DNA of 64,000 nucleotides from Tropicimonas_B omnivorans (lineage in GTDB: Bacteria > Pseudomonadota > Alphaproteobacteria > Rhodobacterales > Rhodobacteraceae), in contig NZ_JAVRHL010000001.1 in assembly GCF_031846565.1 (NCBI RefSeq), positions 806,001 through 870,000 on the forward strand. The letters run 5' to 3'. Below are positions 53,954-61,760 of the stretch, in pieces. Under the pieces are notes generated by a model. It saw only the letters and a program-made list of their open reading frames with translations, had not been told where the DNA came from and did not search any database. The translations under genes and the position numbers were made by a program. Positions within the stretch are counted from its first letter, which is position 1, and every line of letters starts with the position of its first letter.

Positions 53954-54916
53954 ATGGCGAAGGACGAGAGAACGGGCAGGAGCGCGCGGAGGCTGGACGA
54001 TGCGGCGCGCGCAGCTTGGCTCTACTATATCTCAGGCAAGACGCAGGACGAGATCGCGAGCGTCCTCGGCGTCTCCCGGCAATCGGCCCAGCGTCTCGTC
54101 AGTCAGGCGATGGCGGCGGGCATGGTGAAGGTCCGGATCGACCATCCGATCGCCGCCTGCCTCTCCCTGGCCGAGCGCCTGAAATCCGAGCTCGGGCTTG
54201 CGATGGCGGAGGTCGTGCCGACCCTGCCGGGGGAGGGCGGTCCGCTGGCCGCCGTCGCCAGCGCCACGTCGGCCTGCATCGAGGAATGGCTGGAGCGGGA
54301 GGAACCGCTCGTCGCGGGCTTCGGCACCGGACGGACCCTGCGCGCGGCCGTGGAGCAGTTGCCGCGTCTCGCCTGCGCCCATCACAAGATCGTCTCTCTG
54401 ACGGGCAATATCTCCATCGACGGCTCGACGGCCTATTACAACGTGCTCTTCTCGCTGTCGGACCGGGTGGACGCGCCGACCTACCCCCTGCCGATGCCGG
54501 TCATCGCCTCCTCTCCCGAGGAGCGTGAGATGATCGTCGGGCAGAAGGCGATCCGCAGGACCATGGAGCTGGCGGCGGCGGCCGAGGTCGCCTTCGTCGG
54601 CATCGGGGACGTGTCGGAAAGCGCGCCGCTGGTGCTGGACGGCTTTCTGTCCCGGCAGGATCTGGACGCGCTCAGGGCGGCCGGCGCGGCGGGGGAGATC
54701 CTCGGCCGTACCTACGATTCGCAAGGCGTAGAGATCGCCGCCCGCGCCGCCCGGCGGGTGACCTCCATGCCGCTTTCGGACCTTGCGAACGGGCGCAGCG
54801 TGATCGCCTCGGCCACCGGCACCGCCAAGCTCCCGGCCATCGCCGGGGCGATTCGCGGCGGGCTGATCACCGGCCTCATCACGGACGAGGCGACCGCGGC
54901 GGCCTTGCTGGGCTGA
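53954..54916 (+). CDS. SorC-family sugar-binding transcriptional regulator
   Basis: The 320-residue protein has an N-terminal helix-turn-helix (YYISGKTQDEIASVLGVSRQSAQRLVSQAM) and a SorC effector domain with GFGTGRTLRAAVEQL, ITGLITDEATAAALL and GIGDVSESAP. It probably responds to the polyol or its phosphorylated product and controls the transport operon that starts 266 nt downstream. AAGGGCAGG precedes the ATG. Confidence 0.92.
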   Translation: MAKDERTGRSARRLDDAARAAWLYYISGKTQDEIASVLGVSRQSAQRLVSQAMAAGMVKVRIDHPIAACLSLAERLKSELGLAMAEVVPTLPGEGGPLAAVASATSACIEEWLEREEPLVAGFGTGRTLRAAVEQLPRLACAHHKIVSLTGNISIDGSTAYYNVLFSLSDRVDAPTYPLPMPVIASSPEEREMIVGQKAIRRTMELAAAAEVAFVGIGDVSESAPLVLDGFLSRQDLDALRAAGAAGEILGRTYDSQGVEIAARAARRVTSMPLSDLANGRSVIASATGTAKLPAIAGAIRGGLITGLITDEATAAALLG

Positions 54917-55041
54917 ACGGTCGGGACGGTCCCCGTCCTTCTCCCCCGAGGCTCGATGATCCGCGCCGGGGCCCCGGTGCCTCCCCCGTCCGAACGGGCA
55001 AACAAGGGCCACACATCCACTGACACGTCTCGCCATGCGTT

Positions 55042-55056
55042 TTCTGCAATGCAGAA
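55042..55056. promoter_or_regulatory. Perfect 15-bp palindrome upstream of smoE
   Basis: TTCTGCA-A-TGCAGAA is an exact inverted repeat. It sits 14 nt upstream of a candidate -35 element, a position used by activators. The neighbouring SorC-type regulator is the obvious candidate to bind it. Confidence 0.5.
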
Positions 55057-55069
55057 TTGCGCCGGGGTA

Positions 55070-55099
55070 TTGACCGCCGTCGCGCAGGATGCGAGTAAT
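55070..55099 (+). promoter_or_regulatory. Candidate promoter of the polyol operon
   Basis: TTGACC at 55070-55075 matches a -35 element, and AGTAAT at 55094-55099 is a weak -10 with an 18-nt spacer. A good ribosome site and the smoE ATG follow about 80 nt later. The weak -10 would fit a promoter that needs an activator. Confidence 0.35.
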
Positions 55100-55182
55100 T
55101 GCCCGTCGAGGTGGCATATGCTCGATCGGAAGAAGTCGGACTGCCACCAGAATCGCCAAGCCCATAATGAGGGAGGAGCCCC

Positions 55183-56502
55183 ATGACACGCTTGACCTGT
55201 ACCCTTCTCGGAGCCTGCGCCGTTGGCGCCCTTGCGTCCGCAGCCGCCGCGCAGACGACGCTCACCATCGCCACGGTGAACAACGGCGACATGATCCGCA
55301 TGCAGGGTCTGACCGAGGATTTCACCGCCGATCATCCCGACATCGAACTCGAATGGGTGACGCTCGAGGAGAACGTCCTGCGCCAGCGCGTCACGCAGGA
55401 CATCGCCACGAATGGCGGGCAGTTCGACGTGATGACCATCGGCACCTACGAGGTTCCGATCTGGGCGAACCAGGACTGGCTCCTCGCTCTCGACGACCTG
55501 CCCGAAGACTACGACGTCGACGACCTCCTGCCCTCCGTGCGCACCGCGCTGTCGGTGGATGACACGCTCTACGCCGCGCCGTTCTACGGCGAATCGGCAA
55601 TGGTGATGTACCGAACCGACCTGGCCGACGAGGCCGGCGTCGAGATCCCCGATCAGCCGACCTGGGACGACATCATGACCGCCGCCGAGGCGATGACCGA
55701 TCAGGACGCCGGGATCTACGGCATCTGCCTGCGCGGCAAGCCCGGCTGGGGCGAGAACATGGCCTTCATCACCGCCATGGCCAACAGCTACGGCGCGCGC
55801 TGGTTCGATACCGACTGGCAGGCCCAGTTCGACAGCGAGGAATGGACCTCCGCCGTCAACGATTACCTGACGATGATGAATGAGTACGGCCCGCCGGGCG
55901 CGTCGTCCAACGGCTTCAACGAGAACCTCTCGCTGTTCCAGCAGGGCAAGTGCGGCATGTGGATCGACGCGACCGTCGCCGCTGGCTTCGTCACCGATCC
56001 CGATGACAGCACGGTGGCGGACAGCGTCGGCTTCGCGCAGTTCCCGAACAAGGACGGCGTGGACAACCGGGGCAACTGGCTCTGGGCATGGTCGCTGGCG
56101 GTTCCGGCCTCCTCCGATGCGCCCGAGGCGGCCACGGAGTTCGTCGCCTGGGCCACGTCGCAGGGCTACACCCAGCTCGTCGCCGAGGAAGAGGGCTGGC
56201 GCGCCGCACCTCCGGGCACGCGGACGTCTCTCTACGAGAACCCCGAGTACCAGGAGGCCGCGCCCTTCGCCGAGATGACGCTGAACTCGATGTCCTCCGT
56301 CGATACCAGCGCGCCCTCCGTTCAGGAGATCCCGTATACCGGCGCCCAGTTCGTCGCGATCCCGGAATTCCAGGGCATCGGCACGGCGGTCGGTCAGCAG
56401 TTCTCCGCCGCGCTCGCGGGCCAGACGACGGCCGAGCAGGCCCTGCAGAACGCGCAGACCTCCACCAACCGCGAAATGGAGCGGGCGGGCTACCAGGACT
56501 GA
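55183..56502 (+). CDS. smoE: Polyol ABC transporter substrate-binding protein
   Basis: The 439-residue periplasmic protein begins with a signal peptide (MTRLTCTLLGACAVGALASA) cleaved near AAAQ. It has the SBP family 1 pattern: TLTIATVNNGDMIRMQGL, FDVMTIGTYEVPIWA, GESAMVMYRTDL and GKCGMWIDATVAAGFV. It matches SmoE of the sorbitol/mannitol transporter of Rhodobacter sphaeroides. GGGAGGAG precedes the ATG. Two strong hairpins follow the stop. Confidence 0.92.
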   Translation: MTRLTCTLLGACAVGALASAAAAQTTLTIATVNNGDMIRMQGLTEDFTADHPDIELEWVTLEENVLRQRVTQDIATNGGQFDVMTIGTYEVPIWANQDWLLALDDLPEDYDVDDLLPSVRTALSVDDTLYAAPFYGESAMVMYRTDLADEAGVEIPDQPTWDDIMTAAEAMTDQDAGIYGICLRGKPGWGENMAFITAMANSYGARWFDTDWQAQFDSEEWTSAVNDYLTMMNEYGPPGASSNGFNENLSLFQQGKCGMWIDATVAAGFVTDPDDSTVADSVGFAQFPNKDGVDNRGNWLWAWSLAVPASSDAPEAATEFVAWATSQGYTQLVAEEEGWRAAPPGTRTSLYENPEYQEAAPFAEMTLNSMSSVDTSAPSVQEIPYTGAQFVAIPEFQGIGTAVGQQFSAALAGQTTAEQALQNAQTSTNREMERAGYQD

Positions 56503-56540
56503 GCCCCCGCGCGCCCCGCGCCCTTCCCTGAAAAGGGGGC

Positions 56541-56596
56541 GCGGGGGACCCCGCAAGAGATGGCGGGGGCGGCCCTCTTTTGGATCCGCCCCCGCC
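56541..56596 (+). promoter_or_regulatory. Double hairpin between smoE and smoF
   Basis: The first hairpin is GCGGGG-GA-CCCCGC (56541-56554). The second has 11-bp perfect arms GGCGGGGGCGG and CCGCCCCCGCC (56562-56572 and 56586-56596) with a 13-nt loop. No T-run follows. Such stems after a binding-protein gene usually protect its mRNA and lower expression of the permease genes. Confidence 0.6.
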
Positions 56597-56675
56597 CATC
56601 CGCCCGAGGCGCGGACCCTGAGCCGTCCGCCCACGTGCATCCCTGATCCTTCGTCACGCCCCCGCGAGGCCCGCC

Positions 56676-57548
56676 ATGGCGACAGCCCATTCCAGAACCG
56701 CCGCCCGCGCGATGATCTCGCCGGCCGTCATCCTGCTCCTTCTGTGGATGATCGTGCCGCTGGCGATGACGCTCTACTTCTCGTTCCTGCGCTACAACCT
56801 CCTCATGCCCGGCATGGAGGAGTGGACCGGCTTCGAGAACTACCGCTACTTCCTGACCGATCCCGCCTTCTCGACCGCGCTCGTCAATACGCTGCTGCTG
56901 GTCGGCGGGGTGCTCTTCATAACCCTCGTCGGCGGGACGCTCCTCGCGCTCCTGCTCAACCAGGAGTTCTTCGGGCAGGGCATCGTGCGGGTGCTCGCCA
57001 TCGCGCCCTTCTTCGTCATGCCGACGGTCTCGGCGCTCGTCTTCAAGAACATGTTCATGAACCCCGTGAACGGCCTCTTCGCCTTCATGGCGGAGGCGAT
57101 CGGGATGCAGCCCATCGACTGGCTGGCGGAGATCCCGCTTCTGTCCATCACGCTGATGGTGAGCTGGACGTGGCTGCCATTCGCCACGCTGATCCTGCTG
57201 ACCTCGCTCCAGTCGCTCGACAGTGAGCAGATGGAAGCCTCCGAGATGGACGGCGCGGGCGCGATCTCCCGCTTCTTCTACATCACCGTGCCGCACCTTG
57301 CGCGGGCGGGCACCGTCGTGGTGCTGATCGAGACGATCTTCCTTCTGTCCATCTTTGCCGAGATCCTCGTGACGACGAATGGCGGGCCAGGGAACGCCTC
57401 CACGAACCTCACCTACCTCGTCTACGCCGAATCGCTCCTGCGCTTCGACGTCGGCACGGGGGCCGCGGGCGGCGTCGTCGCCATCATCCTCGCCAACATC
57501 GTCGCGATCTTCCTGATGCGCGCGATCGGCAAGAACCTCGACGCCTGA
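56676..57548 (+). CDS. smoF: Polyol ABC transporter permease SmoF
   Basis: This 290-residue inner-membrane permease has six helices (first: MISPAVILLLLWMIVPLAMTLYF). The EAA loop that contacts the ATPase is EASEMDGAGAISRFFYITVPHL. It pairs with SmoG to form the channel for the polyol delivered by SmoE. Confidence 0.93.
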   Translation: MATAHSRTAARAMISPAVILLLLWMIVPLAMTLYFSFLRYNLLMPGMEEWTGFENYRYFLTDPAFSTALVNTLLLVGGVLFITLVGGTLLALLLNQEFFGQGIVRVLAIAPFFVMPTVSALVFKNMFMNPVNGLFAFMAEAIGMQPIDWLAEIPLLSITLMVSWTWLPFATLILLTSLQSLDSEQMEASEMDGAGAISRFFYITVPHLARAGTVVVLIETIFLLSIFAEILVTTNGGPGNASTNLTYLVYAESLLRFDVGTGAAGGVVAIILANIVAIFLMRAIGKNLDA

Positions 57549-57563
57549 GGAGGGGCATCCCAC

Positions 57564-58394
57564 ATGGCACGCGCAAGCAGCACCTCCCGCAAGCTTACCG
57601 TCACCGTTTTTGCGTGGCTCGTCGGTCTCACGCTCTTCTTCCCGGTCCTCTGGACGGTCCTGACCTCCTTCAAGACCGAGGCCGAGGCGATCGCCGATCC
57701 GCCGAGCCTTCTGTTCTTCAACTGGACGCTCGAGAACTACGTCGTGGTGCAGGAGCGGTCGAACTACTTCCGCTACTTCTGGAACTCCGTTCTGATCTCG
57801 GTCGGCTCCACGGTCATCGGCCTGATCATCGCGGTGCCGGCGGCCTGGGCCATGGCCTTCGTGCCGAGCCCGCGGACCCGCGGGATCCTGATGTGGATGC
57901 TGTCCACGAAGATGCTGCCGCCGGTGGGCGTCCTGATCCCGATCTACCTGATCTTCCGGGACATGAACCTGCTCGACACGCGGACCGGCCTCATCATCGT
58001 GATGATGCTGATCAACCTGCCGATTATCGTCTGGATGCTCTACACCTACTTCAAGGAGATCCCCGGCGAGATCCTCGAGGCCGCCCGGATGGACGGGGCG
58101 CAACTGCGCAACGAGATCATCCACGTGCTGACGCCGATGGCGATCCCCGGCATCGCGTCCACCATGCTGCTGAACGTCATCCTCGCCTGGAACGAGGCAT
58201 TCTGGACGCTGAATCTCACCGCGGCCAAGGCCGCGCCGCTGACCGCGTTCATCGCCAGCTATTCGAGCCCCGAGGGGCTGTTCTACGCCAAGCTCAGCGC
58301 CGCATCGACGATGGCCATCGCGCCCATCCTGATCCTCGGCTGGTTCAGCCAGAAGCAGCTCGTGCGCGGTCTCACCTTCGGCGCCGTGAAATAA
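57564..58394 (+). CDS. smoG: Polyol ABC transporter permease SmoG
   Basis: This 276-residue permease has six helices and the EAA loop EAARMDGAQLRNEIIHVLTPMA. An AGGAGGGG site precedes the ATG, 15 nt after smoF. NLLDTRTGLIIVMMLINLPIIVWML is typical of the MalG-like partner. Confidence 0.93.
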   Translation: MARASSTSRKLTVTVFAWLVGLTLFFPVLWTVLTSFKTEAEAIADPPSLLFFNWTLENYVVVQERSNYFRYFWNSVLISVGSTVIGLIIAVPAAWAMAFVPSPRTRGILMWMLSTKMLPPVGVLIPIYLIFRDMNLLDTRTGLIIVMMLINLPIIVWMLYTYFKEIPGEILEAARMDGAQLRNEIIHVLTPMAIPGIASTMLLNVILAWNEAFWTLNLTAAKAAPLTAFIASYSSPEGLFYAKLSAASTMAIAPILILGWFSQKQLVRGLTFGAVK

Positions 58395-58408
58395 GGAGGG
58401 CTCCCTGA

Positions 58409-59407
58409 ATGGGCCGCATCACGCTCGACCAGATCACAAAGTCCTTCGGCGAGGCACAGGTCATTCCGCCTTTGGACCTCACCATCGAGGACGGCGAGTT
58501 CGTCGTCTTCGTCGGCCCCTCGGGCTGCGGCAAGTCCACGCTCCTGCGCCTGATCGCCGGGCTGGAGGACGTCACGTCGGGGGAGATCCGCATCGACGGC
58601 AAGCCCGCGACAGACCTGCCGCCGGCAAAGCGCGGCCTTGCCATGGTGTTCCAGTCCTACGCGCTCTACCCGCACATGAGCGTGCGCAAGAACATCGCCT
58701 TCCCGCTCAAGATGGCGAAGCTGTCGCAGGAGGAGATCAAACGGAAGGTGGAGAACGCCGCGCAGGTGCTCAACCTCTCCCCCTATATCGACAAGCGTCC
58801 CGGCCAGCTCTCTGGCGGGCAGCGCCAGCGCGTCGCCATCGGCCGGGCCATCGTGCGGGAGCCGGCCGCGTTCCTCTTCGACGAGCCCCTGTCGAACCTC
58901 GATGCGGCGCTCAGGGTCAACATGCGCGCCGAGATTTCCGAACTGCACCAGCAGCTTGCCACGACCATGATCTACGTCACCCACGATCAGGTCGAGGCGA
59001 TGACGATGGCCGACAAGATCGTAGTGCTGCAGGCCGGTGTGATCGAGCAGGTCGGCTCGCCGCTCGATCTCTACAACCATCCGCGCAACCTCTTCGTCGC
59101 GGGCTTCATCGGCTCGCCCAAGATGAACTTCATCACCGGCCCCGAAGCCGCGAAACACGGCGCCCACACCATCGGCATCCGCCCCGAACATCTGCGGACC
59201 TCGAAGGAGAGCGGGGACTGGACCGGCCGCGTCGGCCTGGGCGAACATCTGGGGTCGGACACGTTCCTGCGGGTGGATACGGAGTTCGGCGAGATGACCG
59301 TCCGCACCATCGGCGATTTCGACGCGCGGCACGGCGACACCGTCTATCTCACCCCCGATCCCGCCCGTCTCCACCGCTTCGACGAAAGCGGCCTTTCGAT
59401 CCGGTGA
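58409..59407 (+). CDS. smoK: Polyol ABC transporter ATP-binding protein SmoK
   Basis: The 332-residue ATPase has Walker A GPSGCGKST, Q-loop VFQSYALYPHMSV, signature LSGGQRQRVAIGRAI, Walker B FLFDEPLSNLD and H-loop YVTHDQVEAMTMAD. A C-terminal TOBE domain (IGIRPEHL) fits the MalK/UgpC group. TAAGGAGGG lies before the ATG. It energises SmoFG. Confidence 0.94.
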   Translation: MGRITLDQITKSFGEAQVIPPLDLTIEDGEFVVFVGPSGCGKSTLLRLIAGLEDVTSGEIRIDGKPATDLPPAKRGLAMVFQSYALYPHMSVRKNIAFPLKMAKLSQEEIKRKVENAAQVLNLSPYIDKRPGQLSGGQRQRVAIGRAIVREPAAFLFDEPLSNLDAALRVNMRAEISELHQQLATTMIYVTHDQVEAMTMADKIVVLQAGVIEQVGSPLDLYNHPRNLFVAGFIGSPKMNFITGPEAAKHGAHTIGIRPEHLRTSKESGDWTGRVGLGEHLGSDTFLRVDTEFGEMTVRTIGDFDARHGDTVYLTPDPARLHRFDESGLSIR

Positions 59408-59423
59408 GCCCGGCCCGCGCCGA

Positions 59424-59438
59424 GGGGGACCGTCCCCC
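59424..59438 (+). promoter_or_regulatory. Small hairpin between smoK and mtlK
   Basis: GGGGGA pairs with TCCCCC across a 3-nt loop in the 127-nt gap between the transporter and the dehydrogenase gene. No T-run follows, so it may be a processing or stability element. Confidence 0.3.
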
Positions 59439-59534
59439 CTCCAGGGGGCGAGCGGGCGAAGACCCGATGACGCTGCCGCGCCGGTTTTCGTCCGCCGAAG
59501 GCAGCCCAACATTGCTTTTCTAGGAGTGCACGCC

Positions 59535-61013
59535 ATGGCCGTGACCCTGTCCCTCGCCGATCTAGGCACCCTTCCCGAAGGCGTCGCCCGCCCGAGCTAC
59601 GACCGCGAGGACCTCTCGCCCGGAATCCTGCATTTCGGCGTTGGCAACTTTCACCGCGCGCATCAGGCCGTCTATCTCGACCGGCTCTTCAGGGCGGGGG
59701 AGGGGCGTGACTGGGCCATCGTCGGCGCCGGGGTCATGCCGGGGGACGCCGCGGCGCGAACGACACTGGCTGCGCAGGATTTCCTGACGACCGTCGTCGA
59801 GCAGTCCGCCGAGACGAGCGAGGCCCGCGTCACGGGCGCCATGATCGATTACCTCGACCCCGGCGATGTCGGGGCGATCGTGGCGAAGCTGACGGACCCG
59901 GCAATCCGGATCGCCTCTCTCACGATTACCGAAGGCGGCTACTTCATCGACGCCGAAACCGGCCGCTTCGATCCCGGGCATCCCGCCATTGCCGCCGATG
60001 GCAGGACCCCGGATGCGCCGAAAACCGTCTTCGGCCTTCTCGTCGCCGGCTTGCAGGCACGCCGCGAGAGCGGGCAGCCGCCCTTCACCATCATGTCCTG
60101 CGACAACATTCCCCATAACGGCTCCATCACGCGCAATGCCGTCGCCGGCCTCGCGCGTCTGTCGGACCCGGCGCTTGCGGACTGGATCGAGCAGAATGTC
60201 GCATTCCCGAGCGGGATGGTGGACCGGATCACCCCCGCGACAGGCGATCGCGAGCGCGCGATCGTCCGGGAGACGTTCGGTGTGGCCGATAACTGGCCCG
60301 TCTTCTGCGAGGATTTCATCCAGTGGGTGCTGGAGGACGATTTCCCGCAAGGACGGCCCGCGCTCGAGACGGTTGGCGTCCAGTTCGTGCCGGACGTGGC
60401 GCCGTTCGAGACCATGAAGCTCCGCATCCTCAACGGCGGCCACGCGGTCATCGCCTATCCCGCCGGGCTACTCGGCATCCACTTCGTCCACGAGGCGATG
60501 GAGGACGAGCAGATCCGCGCCTTCCTCGCCAAGATCACCTCGGACGAGATCATCCCCGCCGTGCCCCCGGTGCCGGAGACCGACCTCGAAACCTATGCCG
60601 CCACCATCGAGGCGCGCTTTGCCAACCCCAAGATCGGGGACACCGTGCGGCGTCTGTGCCTCGACGGCTCCAACCGGCAGCCGAAATTCATCGTGCCGAC
60701 CATCGCGGACCGCCTGAACGCGGGGCAGGGGATTACCGGCCTCGCCCTCGAAAGCGCGCTCTGGTGCCGCTACTGCGCAGGCACGACCGAGGCGGGCGAG
60801 ACGATCGAGCCGAACGATCCGGCTTGGGACCGACTGGTAGAGCGGGCGGAGGCTGCGCGCAGCGATCCCTCCGCCTGGCTCGGGATGCAGGACGTTTACG
60901 GCGCCGTCGGCCGGGACCCGGCTTTTGCCGATGCGTTCGCCAAATGCCTCGGGGCGCTGTATGCGGACGGCGTGCGCGCGACACTCGCGGCATATCTGGA
61001 GGACACGCTCTAG
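59535..61013 (+). CDS. mtlK: Mannitol 2-dehydrogenase (polyol dehydrogenase)
   Basis: This 492-residue member of the long-chain polyol dehydrogenases oxidises D-mannitol to D-fructose with NAD; relatives also use D-arabitol and sorbitol. NAD-binding LHFGVGNFHRAHQAVYLDR is at the start, and the catalytic Lys295 is in MKLRILNGGHAVIAYPAGLLG. AGGAG eight bases upstream favours ATG 59535 over the in-frame GTG 59526. It follows the transporter genes. Confidence 0.95.
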   Translation: MAVTLSLADLGTLPEGVARPSYDREDLSPGILHFGVGNFHRAHQAVYLDRLFRAGEGRDWAIVGAGVMPGDAAARTTLAAQDFLTTVVEQSAETSEARVTGAMIDYLDPGDVGAIVAKLTDPAIRIASLTITEGGYFIDAETGRFDPGHPAIAADGRTPDAPKTVFGLLVAGLQARRESGQPPFTIMSCDNIPHNGSITRNAVAGLARLSDPALADWIEQNVAFPSGMVDRITPATGDRERAIVRETFGVADNWPVFCEDFIQWVLEDDFPQGRPALETVGVQFVPDVAPFETMKLRILNGGHAVIAYPAGLLGIHFVHEAMEDEQIRAFLAKITSDEIIPAVPPVPETDLETYAATIEARFANPKIGDTVRRLCLDGSNRQPKFIVPTIADRLNAGQGITGLALESALWCRYCAGTTEAGETIEPNDPAWDRLVERAEAARSDPSAWLGMQDVYGAVGRDPAFADAFAKCLGALYADGVRATLAAYLEDTL

Positions 61014-61070
61014 GGCCACGACGGGGCATCGCCCCATCCGCCCGGCGGGCGAGACAGGAAGGACCGGGCC

Positions 61071-61736
61071 ATGCTGCCGCGTCTCGTCATCTTCGACTGC
61101 GACGGGGTCCTGGTGGACAGCGAGCTTCTGTCCGCCGAGGTGCTCCTCGATGTGGTGCGCGAAGCCGGCGGACGGATCGAGGCGGCGGACGTCTACGAGC
61201 GGTTCCTCGGCCGCTCCATGGCGAGCGTGGTGGAGATCCTGCGCGACGAGCACGATTGCGAGCTGACCGAGGCCCACCTGTTGCAGATCCGCCAGCGTCT
61301 CTTCGCGCGCTTCGAGACCGATCTTGGCGCGATCCCCCACGTGGCGGAGGCGATCGCAAGGATCGGCGCGCCCGTCTGCGTCGCCTCCTCCTCCCAGCCC
61401 GAACGGATTCGCCTCTCGCTTTCCCTGACCGGCCTGCTGCCCCTGTTCGAGGGTCGGATCTATAGCGCGACCATGGTGCCGCGCGGCAAACCGGCGCCCG
61501 ATCTCTTCCTCCATGCAGCGGCCCGGATGGGGGCCGATCCGGCGGAGTGCGTCGTCATCGAGGACAGCGTGGCCGGGCTTCGCGCCGCACGGGCGGCCGG
61601 GATGCGCACCCTCGCCTTCACCGGTGGAAGCCACGCAGCGCCAGCGAGATTGCACGAGAAGGTCGTCTCGCTCTCGCCTGATGCGGTCGTGGACGATATG
61701 CGTGGTCTGGCCGACGCGCTCGCCGCGCTCGGCTAG
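61071..61736 (+). CDS. HAD-superfamily phosphatase (beta-phosphoglucomutase-like)
   Basis: The 221-residue protein has the HAD motifs FDCDGVLVDSE (nucleophile Asp), VASSSQPERIRLSL (motif II Ser), GKPAPDLFLHAA (motif III Lys) and VVIEDSVAGLRAARAAG (motif IV). An alpha-helical cap is inserted after motif I. It is likely to remove phosphate from a sugar or polyol phosphate, perhaps as a detoxifying step. AGGAAGG precedes the ATG; 57 nt separate it from mtlK. Confidence 0.9.
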   Translation: MLPRLVIFDCDGVLVDSELLSAEVLLDVVREAGGRIEAADVYERFLGRSMASVVEILRDEHDCELTEAHLLQIRQRLFARFETDLGAIPHVAEAIARIGAPVCVASSSQPERIRLSLSLTGLLPLFEGRIYSATMVPRGKPAPDLFLHAAARMGADPAECVVIEDSVAGLRAARAAGMRTLAFTGGSHAAPARLHEKVVSLSPDAVVDDMRGLADALAALG

Positions 61737-61760
61737 GTCGCGCTCGCTCGAGGAACAGGC

